From: Pseudoips prasinana
Taxonomy: Eukaryota > Arthropoda > Insecta > Lepidoptera > Nolidae
NCBI GenBank assembly: GCA_951640165.1
Contig: OX621237.1
Span: 13,020,001-13,084,000 of the forward strand
Direction of reading: 5' to 3'
DNA length: 64,000 nt
The position numbers and the translations under genes were made by a program. This document shows, piece by piece, positions 36,401 to 51,400 of the stretch. Position 1 is the first letter of the stretch; the number at the start of each line of letters is the position of its first letter. The notes below the pieces were generated by a model. That model searched no databases, was not told the origin of the DNA, and saw nothing but the letters and a program-made list of their open reading frames with translations.

Positions 36401-39400
36401 GAAGAAATTTCTGTTTAAGCGAATGATTGGTTGGCATCATTAATTAGTTCTGCAGTCATCATTCTATATATTAAATCTATATTATAGAGCAATCAGACGT
36501 TACCTTGCTAGTACCCAGCGAGCCGACAGGCCTGATGGGACGCCCAGTCAGTTTAAGTTTTGGACAGACACCCAATTCTCTATACACGTGGACTAATTGT
36601 GTTGAACTGCAAACCTGGAAAATTATGCACCCGTTTATAATATTCCGCAATTACTATGTCCATAATGTTTTATTTTTTGTATCTATACTCACTACCTAAA
36701 AGTCGTCGTTTAATCGCAATATCGTCAAAAAACAATTTTCCCTTTGCAAATTTTGTAAATTTCATCCAGGGATGAAATCCGGGGGTTTGGAAGTTTATAT
36801 GAAAATTTAGGGAAAGCTAAATTATATAAAAAGCATGCTTTAAAAATCTTGGATTATTCTAGACATAACATTATTGGGAGAAATTTACGGAACGCAATCA
36901 TGAAAGTGAACAATAATAGTAGTTTGTCTTGCTTATTCTAAATCGAATCTAATTAAGAACAGACTGGACCAGCACATAATAACAACGAAAAAGATAAGCT
37001 AACTCAGTGTACTAGATACAAGCAATTATCAGTTGTTTCAACAGCCTGCTTGATTAGAAATAATAATAATAATTACGTATTTAGAATGGAAGTAATAAAT
37101 TTTCTTTTTGTTTCGTATGTATTAAATTATGACTATATTAATTTCCATAATAATAAACGCTTTAAATAATTTAAAACTATAGTAATATAAATATTGGAAA
37201 TATATTAAAATAGCAATACTTAATTAGTGTATTTTGCAAGTTGTTATATATTAATAGGTATGTTGTTTAATTTCAAAGGCCTTAAGTTATGTCCCTTATC
37301 TATGTTAGACTTTTTATAAATGTCAAGAAGGGTTAAAGTAAATAGCTCCAAGACAATATAGCTATATTATTATTTATTACATGTATGAAAAATTAAGTTT
37401 TCAACTACGGAAGCGTAGTTATCCGACATTTACATGTTACGTTAAGTTAGTGTACGCAGCATTACCTGGACGGGTTCAACTTCGTGGGGCGTCTGTGTCT
37501 GTATACCGTAGGTGCCCATCATAGCTTGCAGACGCATCGACTCCGCAATCAAAACCACTTGTACGACCAGGTCAGTTGCGATTCCCTGCAAAACCAAATA
37601 TAAAACCTATTAAAGTATTCCTTTCTCTTTAAAACGCTAACCAACTTGCAGCTATGGCAAAAAAAATCTATTGAGATAAACCATCTGAGGTATTATTTTT
37701 ACTAATTGTCACGCGGAGATTGTATTTGAAATAAGGCTGGCCTTATTAATAAAACTGTTGTTATGTATTATAAGCTTGGTGCAATCAAAAAGCAATGTAT
37801 CAATATTATTGAACACAAGAATGTGAACACTAACTCAGCTATATTCTGAATAGCTTCATTCTCATACTCTGATGCCTACGTTCTGAGGCCGTATGCAATG
37901 CCAACGAAAAGCCATGAAATATTTATCTTTTCAGTAACTGAAAGAGAAGAATGGACCATTATCGATATACGTAGCCAGAGAAAATAGAAATTAATTTATA
38001 TAATATATATATTTATATAATTAATTATGTGCCAAAAATTACATAAAAGTACTTTTTTTAATTGACTTCAGTAGACTTGATGTCATAAGTGTGTAAATCA
38101 AGAACAAGATATCGTACAAGGTATTTATTTTATAATGTTTTGTGAAGTTTTAGTTTTCTGATGGAATGAGAAAGATAAATATCAAACAACTGTGTAGACC
38201 TGCTAACAGTCGAATGCAAGTTGTCACTGCGGTATGGTATCGAGGCCTTTTAATCTTACTAATATTCTGCATAACCTAATTATAGAATATTTCGTGATTA
38301 CTGTTGGATTGGCTATTTATGTTTTTGTATCTAACACCTGTGGCATCATACGCCCCTATTATGAAACCATATTACGAAACGATATCAAGGCATTTTTGTA
38401 TGAAGTCTTGAGTGATTAGTTCAAAACTTACAGTTCTTTATCTAGTTCGAGTCGGGAGATTTAGATGATTAGGTTATCTAAATGTGCACAAACCATGAAG
38501 CTTGCATATTCTTATCTCCAATCGCAGTAAATTAAAGCATTCCATTTTATCGTCTCCAAATAGACTCTCTGCAACACTGCTGGTGCACAATAAATATCAT
38601 GCATTTCTTCTACCTTATTCAGAATAGCAAAAGAGAGAGAGCGTAAATAAGAAAACTTCTACTGGGTTAAGCTAATTTCATGAAGTAAACTTCGCAGGAA
38701 TGATAGCAATCTATAATTGTTTAGTTTTTGAAATAGACATCGTAACAAAAATGACCCGACTCAAACCTTTAGACAGCCCTACTCAACCCAAAAAGAATTA
38801 TATTAAGTTTATATTTTCAAAATGTGTATTGGAGATGTTAATCGGAAAATGTAACTTAATATTTTACCAATTTTAAGTCTTGTCCATTCAGCGATAATGT
38901 CCTTAAATTACCCCTTAATAATGCCTGTGCTATAAAATAAAAGTTAAAACACATAAAAAACCGGTAGTTTATGGCGCTTGACTGTTACAGGGCTATTTTT
39001 CTTAATTCGTAACCTGTGTTGCAAGCGCATATTATAAAAACAAAATTGTGCGTGAACCCATAGCCGTAAATTCTGACTAGCAAGGTTTGAATTATATCTA
39101 TTTTGATGCCCTGTCTCAACCCGCAATCCCTTCTCAACACCAGTATGTAAAATAGAAATTAAATTATTTCTCACGGAGATGTGGCCTAATTATATATATT
39201 CAATTATTGCACCACTTATTTAGTTTTTATTTTTGTATAATTTTGTTATTGTTTAGTATTTTATTTTTATATAAGTAATTTTATTTATGTCTATTTTATC
39301 TGATGATGATTCGTATTATTCTGCCAACGAATTGACTGCAACTGATGATAGTTTCTGCTCTATAAATGACTCACTTGGAGATTTTCTAAGGAACAATTTT

Positions 39401-42400
39401 AGTAATTCTCGTAAGAACTTACTGAACATTTGCCATATAAATGCACAAAGCGTCCCGAGCCATTATACTGATCTGTACGATGCCTTTTCAGACTGTAACG
39501 TACATGCTGTCCTGATTTCTGAGAGCTGGCTTAAACCACATTTGCTTTCTACTATGTATTCCCTCCCAGGTTTTGTGCTCGTCCGTAATGACCGTTTAGG
39601 TAAAGGTGGAGGAGGAGTCGCCATATATCTCAGGAGTGATCTCCCATATAAGATATTGGCCTCCTCTTCCTCAAACTACTCAGCCTCCGCAGAGTTTCTG
39701 TTCCTTGAGGTTTATATTAAAGGTATCAAGATAGTTATGGCCACTGTATATTGTCCCCCTAATGTTGACTATTTCACCGACTTGGAGTCGGTACTTGAAT
39801 CTTTGGGTTCGGAGTATGTACACCACATCATCATGGGCGACTTAAATACCAATCTCCTTAATCAAAACTCTCCTCGTACCCGGAAACTCTTACATATTGT
39901 CGAGTCAAGTACTTTGCACGTTTTGCCTCTTCAAGCCACTCACTATAATGCTTCAGGTGAAGATACTTGGCTCGACTTAATCCTATCCTCTAATCCTTCT
40001 TTAGTTTCCACTCACGGACAACATCCTGCTCCTGGCTTTTCCAACCATGACCTTGTTTATTTATCCTATATCCTGAAACCTCCTAAACCTAAACCCAAGG
40101 TTCTGCACGTGCGTTCCTTTGCGAAGATGGACTTAGAATTACTTTGCAAGGATGCCGCTAAACTTGAGTGGGATTCTTTGGTGGAAGCACAGGCCATAGA
40201 CGAAAAGGTAGAGATCCTTAATGCAAAAGTCACAAAGCTGTACGATGTCCACGCACCAATAAGAAAAGTGAAGCTGAAGCGTCCACCTGCACCCTGGATG
40301 TCTAGGGGAATTCAGACAGCTATGAGACGTAGGGACCGGGCGTTTCGTAAATTTAGGAATGGTCGTTCTGATGAGGATTGGAACCTTTATAAAGTGGCTA
40401 GAAATCGGTGTAATCAGATGGTACGTAACGCTAAACGCCGGCATATTTTCGATAATATTTCTTCTACTACTCCTGCTGGTATCTGGAAATTCCTCGGAAC
40501 TCTAGGTATCGGCAAGTCGCAATGTTCAAACCCACCTAGCTCTATCAGTCTGGATGATCTAAATCGACATTTCTCTACCACTTCTACGATGGATCACCAG
40601 ACAATATGTGATACTGTCTACTATTTAAATGGTTTGTCGCGCTCTAATACTATTTCGTTTCACTTCTCTCCAGTCTCTTCTGACGAGATCAAAAAGATTA
40701 TCCTTTCCATTAAATCCAATGCAGTTGGTTGTGATAAGATCGGCCGCCGCATGATTATTCCTATCCTGGATCATGTCCTTCCTGCCATTTCTCACATAAT
40801 TAATTTTTCCCTGGATACTGGATCTTTCCCCTCCTTATGGCGTAAAGCTTTTATCCGTCCACTCCCTAAGTCCTCTAATCCCTCACTTCCCGCTCATTAC
40901 CGTCCTATTTCTATTCTTCCTTTCCTCTCCAAGGTACTTGAGTCCTGTGTACTTCAACAACTCTCCTGTTATGTTCTTGTCAACCAACTGATAAGCCCGT
41001 TTCAATCTGGATTTAGACCGGGCCATAGTACCACCACCGCTCTCCTTAAAGTGACTGGCGATATTAGGGCAGGTATGGAGGATACAATGATCACCGTTAT
41101 GGTTTTGATTGACTTTTCAAATGCCTTTAATACCGTCAGTCACGTTATCCTATTATCTATTCTCTCCCATCTTATGGTGTCTGATGAAGCTCTGGAATGG
41201 TTTTCTTCCTATCTTCGGGGGCGTCAGCAGTCGGTTTACGTCGGTGAGTCCTCTTCGAACTGGCGTGATCTCGATACTGGTGTCCCACAAGGCGGTATAC
41301 TCTCTCCTCTTTTATTTTCGATCTTCATAAATCTCATAACTCATAACCTTCAGTGTACGTATCATCTGTATGCCGATGATCTCCAGATTTACGTTCAAAC
41401 GACATTTGACGGACTGGCTGAGGGTATTTCTAAGATCAATCGTGACTTAGATGCGATAAAAATTTGGTCTGACAAGTTTGGCCTAAGTGTGAACCCGTCA
41501 AAGTGTCAAGCCATTATAATTGGGAGCTCCCGATTAGTATCAAAGGTTGAATTTCGTGATCTGCCATCAATAATCTTTGATCATAAGTGTATACCTATAA
41601 GCCAATATGTGAAAAACCTTGGACTAAACATTGATACATCATTAAGCTGCCAAAAACAAATAGCAAGTGTTAGTCAAAGAGTTACAGGCGTATTGAGGTG
41701 TCTCTACCGTCTTAAAAATTTTCTACCAATAAAAACTAAGGTAATGCTCGTGCGGGCCTTAATATTTCCTATAGTCGACTATGGTGATGTTTGCTACTTT
41801 GACCTGAATGCAGATCACCTCAATAAACTCGATAGACTTCTGAATAACTGCATTCGGTTCATTTTCAATCTTCGTAAGTATGACCATGTCTCTTCCCATC
41901 GATCCCAACTGCAATGGTTACCGATCCGCGAACGAAGATCATTACGAGCACTAACCACCTTATATTCTATTCTAGACTCTACTTCTTCTCCATCTTACTT
42001 ATCTCATCACTTTCAATATCTCTTTACTAACCATACTAAAAATCTTCGCTCTTCACACAATCGTCTCCTCCAATGTCCATCTCACCGCTCTGACTTCCTT
42101 CACTCTTCTTTCTTTGTACAGTCAATTCTTCAGTGGAATGCATTACCTCTCGAAATCAGGATGGCCAAGAGTCGTATCTCATTTAAAAGAAAAGTTCGTG
42201 AGCATTTACTTCGTAAATTGTTAGCAGAAACCCCACAGTTTTAAATTAAATATATATTTCATGATCGGATTTTATAGTATAGTATCATATAGTATAGTAT
42301 TGTATAATATATTATTTTATAGTATAGTATTGTATAATATATTATTGTATAGTATAGTATTGTGTTTGTTTACTTTCTTACTCTTTGATAATTGTATGAT

Positions 42401-45400
42401 CCGTGCACCTACCATGCTATCTCTGCACCACCCTAAGGTTGACTGGCAGAAAATGCCTTGGGCATTAAGTCCGCCTTTGTACAATTTGATGTGCATAAAG
42501 TTATAAATAAAAATAAAATAAAAAAATAATTATTATATTTACTTCTTTTATTATTTTGGGTACAAAATATTGAAGAGAGACAGGACAGACAACAGAGAGC
42601 AGATTGACAGCAATAAGCCGTTAACCGTCCGGTACGGAACCTCAAAAACTAGTCGAGCATGCACAATTGAATATACGTCTACAAAGCTGTTCATCAGCCT
42701 CACATGCTTACACATTACCTCTACTTACGAATGCGGGTTTGGCCTGCAAGTTTCGCATGAAAATTAAATAATACCGAATTTAATATACAGCTTGTAACAA
42801 AAATGGTAGGATACTTAAGATTTCGGCAAAAGCTCACGTTTTCCAATCATGGTTAATACCAAAATGATTCCTAAAACCAAATAACTTTCACTCATGTTTT
42901 GTTGTTTAATCATGCTTGAGGTTTCATTATGCTGCCCTAAGAAATATGTTAAAATATTGAGAATATGTATCTAGAAAGTTTAAATCTTAGTACAGAAAAC
43001 TATTTAACCTCGGGCCATAGTGCAAAGAGAATGAGCGTTTTGACTACGAATTATTTTAATATTAAATAGTATGGAAGACCTGAGCTATCATCTATCTTAA
43101 CACTCTTACTACCAGTAATATATAACACTATCGAAATAAAGTAAGCCTGATGTAAATAACGTGGTTGATCGTAAAATAACGGGGGCCGCCGGAGCATCCC
43201 ACGGCGTAGCAATAAAAAAAAACAACATGAGTTTGATAAATATGCAATAAAAATGATGGCTCCTCAAACAAACTGCGTCAGCTGATCAGCACGTTTGTAC
43301 AGAAGGTAAGGTAAAGGTAAAATTGTACAAGTAGTAAAATTTCATGTGTAAGTGGAGCGCTTCAAGTATCCCACATTATTTAAGGTGTAATTTATATTGT
43401 TCATATTTGCCAAATACATAAACCAATTGGGAATCACATTTAACCTTAGGCGACGTCACCGCAAAATAAGAATTTAACAGTTACTAAATGCCATACACAT
43501 TTTGTTACTAACTATTAAATTCTTATACATAGTAAGTCGTAGTGTAGTAGATGCGAATTACATAATTCTTTATCTGAACTGTTGCAATCTCTCTATTTAT
43601 TGCCATCCAAGATGTGACAAAATGTGATAAACTCCAGATATATGAATGAGCAAATTTTAAGCTACTTTAAAAGAAATAGGTTTTCAATTCAACTGTTTTT
43701 TTTATTTGTTGTATGTAGGTATTTTACGCGATTTCACAATTATTTGAGTGCCGATGTTAAATCAATACGGCATGCTTTCGGAAACCTCCCAAAACATATC
43801 GACCATTGTTAAGAAAAGTATGAGTCGATTGTATGGTTTTTAAAACAGTAATTATAGATAAAGATTTTGTAAGAAATTAACACAAATGACAATAAATTGG
43901 CATTCGATTAATCAATCAAAAATATAGTATGAGGTACGACGACACTACTTCTTTATTTTATAATTTTTAAAATAATGCATTTTTTGAAGGATGGCCTATC
44001 AATATATGGCCGCAATGCTATTTGTTAATATTTATGATAAATACTTAATTTCATAGAAAAACTTTTGAAAAATTATTATATTTGTTCTATGGCACCAATG
44101 CTCAAATCGATTGCAACTAAATTGTTTTGGGCTATCAAAGCAGAAATAAAGTTCTGCGATTCAAACATTGTGTAGTGGTAAAGGGCCCAGTAATCTGTAG
44201 CCCCAGGCAAATAATTGGGCTACGGTTTACCCTACCTGTTAAGAGGCGATTAAAAGGGTCGTAGAGAGGTTATTTCGGTCAATTTACACCGAGGGACGGC
44301 AGTATCTTGTGGCCATAATGCTGCCATTGTAGTGGTAGTGAGGGGAAAATATTCCTTTGCAGGCAAGCTGTCTTACAAATAAAGGAGTCAATTCCTCGTA
44401 TTATGTATCTCGTATTATTATTTTGCGTAAATGTCTATACAGTCTGTACGTATAGGTACACGATGCTATTTTAAAATATTTTTGCTTTTTTTACGGTAAG
44501 GGTATTAATAAAAATGGGATTAGTACCTGAAAAGCGGAATATCGTCCGGCACGCCGTGGTCGGTTGTATGAAGGCAGATACCGCCTGATGGGATCCAGCT
44601 CATTAACGTGCAACAACCCGCCCGTCAGCAGCTGAGCCAGGACAAACAGCGACTGCGCCCACAGGAACAGACCACCTGCGTCTGAATAAACCAACCGATA
44701 TTCAACACGCGTACAATTACATAGCTGAATCGGTTCTATGTTTTAGTAATTACAATTTGTGTATTATCATGTTGTGATTATCATAATGAAAATACATTCA
44801 GGGGATTTTTATCTGATACTCGCTGGGCCCCGCGGTTTTACCTGCATTAAACTTTACAAATTATAGCCTATGTGTTATTCGGACATGCGAACTATATTAC
44901 TACAAAGTTTCATCACAATCCGTTCGGTAGTTTTTGCGTCAAAGAGTAACAAACACACACCCACAAACTTTCGGCTTTAATATTATATATAGCTTACCTA
45001 TATGTCTGAATATTACGTAGGCTATTATTTATAAAGTTTGACGAGTGTGAAACCGTGGGGCACAACTAATATAGATATAATATCTATCTACCTAATACCA
45101 ACGGTCGATACATAAAGTCAGATATAACAACGATTTTGATCAACCGATTAGGAAGGTGAACACAATTATTAACCCTTACCAGGCTTTGCTATATTATGTT
45201 TCATTTGACTTTGGACCTTATTCTAAAGCGATAAGGTTGCAATTGATGCAGTCCTATATAGCCCACCGCCATTTAAAGGGTTAACTAAAACCCTGCAACT
45301 GCAAAAGTACAAGAAAGCCTCAATGTCCACGAAACAAAATAGACATTCGCAGCAAAAAGCTTTAAGATATTAGTCACTAAAGCTATAAGAAAATTGGAAA

Positions 45401-48400
45401 AGAATGTTAGCACGTTGAAAATTATTAGAGCCCGAAATACAGAAAATGTATTGTAAAGTCAGCAATGTACCACAACCTACATAAACACACGTATTCACGA
45501 CAAGAGCAGAGTGTTGACCAATACATATAGGATAATATATACAAAGGGTGACAGAAATAGTGGACTAAAATGGTGTCATATAGGGGATTCCAAATGTGTG
45601 TTGCATACTCAAGCTGACTTCTAACAAATTTGCAGTATAAAATCTTTCCGATTTTGATTTCGCTAAAACTTTTGGAGATGCGCATGATAAAGCTAGACAT
45701 TTAGAGCTTTTTACCAAAATAGACTTAACATCTTAGCTTATCAAAAATTTGATTATAGTGAGTAATCTTCAAACACAAGCGTGAGTACAACAGATATGTC
45801 GTAGACCACGGGTATTTCGTAAGGCGGTTTACCCCACTTCCGGGCTATGATGCATGAATGTAGGTAAGCGTAAACGTAGTCCATAACGAGGTAATATGTC
45901 TGGTAAATAAATAGACTTATAGGTATTAACGCCAATTGAAATTCAGTAATTTCCGTTTGGTTCTGCAAAATTATTCTATCTCGCGCAGAGTTTCAAATAA
46001 ATAAGAATTACTCAGCACTTGACAATTGAAATAAACTTAAGCCATCGAATATTAAATAGGAACAATATGAACATAAATCTAGTATAAGACGGATAACGTG
46101 GTCCTTATGTCAGTATCCTAATAAATATATATTTTATTATAGACAACGCCCGCACTACAACATTCAATTCCGAATCGCGTGGGACTTAATAAACATACAA
46201 TTCACGGACACAGCGACGAGACGTCATACAAATATTTGTCCTGCACGGTTCTCGACCCGAAACAAGAGGATGCTGAGGTAGAAGCGAGGTGACTTTATTA
46301 TATTATTAATTAATTACTTATGCAAAGGTTCCTTATAATAGTAGATCACTAATTTATTTTAACCCTGACACTAGGGTAACCACTGCCCAGTGTCAGGGAT
46401 GGTCAAGCCACGTAGAAAGCCTCTAACATAGCTTACAGGCAGTTGCGTATTGGCTATAGCCGGGACCGACCGTAAATCACTTTTGCAGCCAACAATCAAT
46501 AGATGGAAGGCCGCCGTAGCTTCTTAACCTCGTCGATCGTAAACAGACCAGTGAGAGCAGCTTATTATAAAAATGATACATGGTACACTACTGCAGTGTA
46601 ACGCCTGTGTATAGTTATGCTGTGATTTAGTAATGGTTGCCACTTTACGCTATATGCGAATACGGGTGTTCAAAGAAAAGTTGTATGTTGTTAATGAAAG
46701 AAAACAAGAAAGTGTTAAACAAGAAAATAATCATTCTCAATACAATTCCTGCGTTACCTTTGTCGTCACTCGGGTGATCTGCAATTATATTTATCAATTT
46801 AAATATCTATTAGATTATACAGTTTTTAAATATGAGATTATGAATATTCCTATTTCTGAATATAATTAAAGATCGAGATTTTGCAGGAATGCTTGGCATT
46901 CAATAATAGAGAATAAAACATAGTAAAGAACTATGTTTTATTCTCTATTATTGAATGCCAAGCATTCCTGCAAAATCTCGATCTTTGAACGCTGATTTGA
47001 TGATTCAAGTCTAGAGTGAACGAGCGATCCACCTTCGACCACACCTTCACCAGAAGTAGAGAAGTATTAAATATTGTATATGAAATAACATTTAAATTTG
47101 GTTGTGTATCATAAATAAAAGATTTTCTTTTTCTATACCGCTATAGCGGTATCATTCGCCTATCGTTCAGTAAAATCCGAAATTAATAGTTCAAGTCTGC
47201 GTGCAGCTACTTCTATTGCCGAACGTGGCTATGTCCCATGATTTACTTCTTGTTTCTTAGTAGAAACACAACATCGGATTTTATGAGTAAGGTATGCTTT
47301 TTATGAAAATCGTTTTATATACCTACATATTTTTTAATAAGCGAAAACTCTTACTTGCAGGCAGTCTGCGCACAGAATTTGGCTCATTGCGCTCGTTGTC
47401 GATACCCTCTCGAGGGACGTAGTAGTACCACGGTATGACTGGATCTACGAAAACAATGAAATTTGACATTACTAACATACAAAACTTAACTTAAACTTTC
47501 GCGTATCATCATGCAACTTGGTCGAAACGTCCATCCATTGCTGGGCAAAGGTCTCACAAAAGATCTCCACAAGGGAACTACTGTTTGGTGGGATATGCCA
47601 TAATCGCCACGCTTTGCAGACGGTTGGCGATCGCAGTATGATGTTACACAAAGACGCTGATGCCCGTTCTCTGCTATATATTCCCTAGGGACGACTTCTA
47701 TGCCCCTCACGGGACGAGATGGGGTTGCGATATTCTATGCCGCCAGCCATACAGCAAATCCTCTCGCTTTATAATATTAGTTTAGACATGTAACGCACCT
47801 ATTATTTTAATTACCATTCGTCTGAATGAATAAATCTGAGCATAAGGCCTGCATTATACCCGGCATAAATCAAGGAAACAATTATATACACAGACTAAAA
47901 TTTATTTTATAGATTTTCAATTCTATAACAAAAGCATATATACATAGGTTCACTTTTATTTGGCAGATTGGGGTAGCTTGATGTGCTGGCGTCTGTACAC
48001 AACATTCCATTGTGTATTTAGTTTCTAGTAAAAAAAATTAAAATTACCTCCAAACTCATCCATGTATATTCTAGTTTTCAATAGTTTCTGATACTCTTCA
48101 ACTTGATCCGGTAAAGTCCGGAATACTCCATCAATAATCATCATGACGTAGAATAGCGGCCATTCCGACTCGATGCCATCAAACTCTTTTAGTTCCCCCT
48201 CATGGTAGTACCTCCTGTGGGGATCTTCTAACACACATTTGTACCCGTCCCGACTGAACCGCTTGAAACCACATTTGCCTTGTAAACGGCGTAATATGTT
48301 AGTTTTTGTTAATTGAACTAAGTGCTCCTCGTGAGTGGCGAACGCGGGGAACGATATCGTAGGGAGCAGTGCAGCGTCGACGCCCTGTAACGACATACAA

Positions 48401-51400
48401 TAAAAAATCGTCATAAGTATTTTTTATTATATTTTAATATGTTTAACCTTATTTATCAAAAGCCTCGCCGCTGAAAGAATGCGTTCCTGGCAGTGAACGA
48501 ATGGACGAGGATACTTACGCACCTATTATTTTAAGTACCTTTCGTCTGAATGGATATCTCTGGCATAAGGCCTTCACTATACCCGGCATAAATCAGGGCA
48601 AGTTGCATACGAAAAAAAAGATGAAAAAAATTGTCCCTTTTCTATCCTACTGACTAATAATGAGGTCCCAAATTAAGCAGAGCTTGTACATATGGAAATC
48701 AGATAACTGAGATACTACATATACTACTTTTCTTTTGTAAATACCTACTTATACAGATAATAAGACATGGACACAGAACAAACAGACATATATGAATGAT
48801 TATTTGACGGGCCAGTTGGCATGGTTGGTAGATATTCCATTTCTCGCCGCAGGTCGTGGGTTAGATTCCCACCCAGGACAGATATTTGTGTGCATATGAA
48901 TCATTTCATATGCACAAAAATATCTGTAAACTAACTAAAATAATCATTCATATATGACACCTGAAAATAAATATTATTATTACCTATATATAGGCGGCAA
49001 AAAGTTAAGAAAAATTCAATCAGTATCAGCCCGGATTATAGAAGTTGGGGATGATACACCCCATGTGTCGGAGAGCAGGTAAAGCCGTCGGTCCGGTACC
49101 TGACCTGATACTGGTTGTGCCAACAAACCGCCCCATAGGAACATGTGACAGGTAATAGAAATATGGCGAGCTTGGATTGAGACTGGAAACCATGGCTGAA
49201 ATTCGACCAGGAGGACATTAATACTACGTCGAATTTTAGGTGCAATTGTACGCCACATCTTTAGCACTACGAAAACAGTAATTACTGATTACGTAATTAA
49301 GACTCTGTCAACGTTAAGGTATTCTACAATGTGAGCTCGATTGTCCGAACATTGGTCGTAATTTAAGAAATACTGCTTAATGTGCCGATAGGATCAGATG
49401 CAATGCAAATAAGTGATGATTTATGAAATGAATCTAAACTTACCTTCGAACTGGATTCGCGTGGCAACATTGTCTCAAAGATGCTCCTATTTCTATTATG
49501 AGCGTCTATGTCTACATATATGACGCTCCAGGATGCTCCTTTATCTCCAAAAAGGTTACAACCATTGATAGCTTCAAGGGCAGCTTTTGCCATACCTAAA
49601 ATAAAAGTAAAAAAATAAAGACTAGTTTTTGAACTTTGTACAATATAAAACTTCTCTTATCTTTTTTTATACCATACCAATAGATGAAGCATGAATTTCA
49701 GGTTTGCCATCATTATATTTCGACCCCCTCTCCCACATGCCATAATCTGGAGTCCTGTATGCTCTCTCCACATAATATACCAAGTTTTGTACAAATGCCA
49801 CCTCATCCTGAAAAATGAAACGATAAAATAATGAATGACTAAATATAAACTAAGTATCTTTTTATAATTTGTAATATTAGACCTATTTCCGTAGCTACAA
49901 TGAAAATTGTATTGCTTTTTAGCTAAACTTATTTCAAAAGAAGGAGGCTATTCATTTGTTAGTATGTTTGGTTTTAAATAGGAAATAATGTATTACCTGG
50001 GTATATACTATTTGTAGGCCAGATGTGATCATTTGCACTAAGAACAACAAGTATAGTGACACCACATCAATCTGCAGATGATGGTATTGTTCATCGGTCA
50101 GGACGGGTTCCCCAGTTGTGATGTGGAACTTTACATGCAGTGCATGAGCTGCACTTTGTCGAGTCTTGAATGCCTCTACTCGAGCTGACTGTTTTACCCA
50201 ACATTCTAGTATACCACGCATGCACTTGACTGTACTTTGACCTAGCTCATGCGATTTGCCTCTGTCATCATCAATGCGCCTGAAATTTAAAGTCTAAATT
50301 AAATTCCATTTGTATAAGTAAATTAGAAAATATATGAATATACTCACAATTGTTTTATTACAAAATTCCAATAATGATTTCAATGACAGTACTATTAGTA
50401 TTCTAAATAATTAGAGCCTACTTTAAATTTTATCTTAGGTACATTGTATCTAAAACTGTACCCAATTTCAACATGCTTGGATTAGTAGACACTAACAGAA
50501 ATTGTGACTGTACCATTAGGGTTACTTTTTACCATTTTGGAATCTTAAGAATACAAAGCATACAATTTGTAGCGCAATTTATAACTTAAACAATTATATT
50601 GTTTTTATGCTAGTAATGATTATGCATAAGCATTTAAGAGCTGATAAATGAAAAGCAAAATAAAATATTTATAAACCTGTATGCCTGGTACAATCCCCAC
50701 ACTGCTGAAGCACAGTAGAGGCTATCTCTCACACTACCAATGTGGAGGTCTGAAGAGAGGACAGGAAATAACCCAGTAATTGGACTTTGGAATTTTAGCA
50801 ACTGTCTTTTTACTGAAATAGAACATAATCAAGTTATTCATTTAGGTACACAGCAAATATTTTTTTACTACCATTGCTATGCAAAGTTAACAAGGTCATA
50901 GAAAAAAAAAAAAAATTTAAACACCTAATTATACCTGATTTAAACTTTGATAATTTATTATGACTGCAAATTTAAGGGTTATTTTATATGTATGTAAAAT
51001 GAATGGTCAGTGGTTAAATCCTATGTGTCTCACTCATAAAAATATGCCTAATAAACCTTAATAAAGTAGTAGGTATGTTTTTTATTAATTTGTTTCAAAC
51101 TTTATCACTAAACAATAGAGTTCACAATATGTTTGCAACTATTTTCCCGCTGCGCGGAAAAGAGAAAACTATAAAAGTCAAGAGTAAACTTTCATAGTTA
51201 AGAGGGTCATATAACCCAAAAAGTTAGGTGCTATGTGAACTGCAACATACTTTTCATTGTGTAGTAACACTAAGTACATCACATTTACACTACTAATTAA
51301 TGCATAATGTAAATAATTAATTAGCAAAATATACAAACCAATAGCATAGTATATATCCAACTGACGAACTGTGTCCTCATAATTGGAAATTTTCAAAAAT

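Noticed and set aside
36505..36699. 64-codon plus-strand frame
   Set aside because: It is the antisense of the PHKB exon at 36504-36614.
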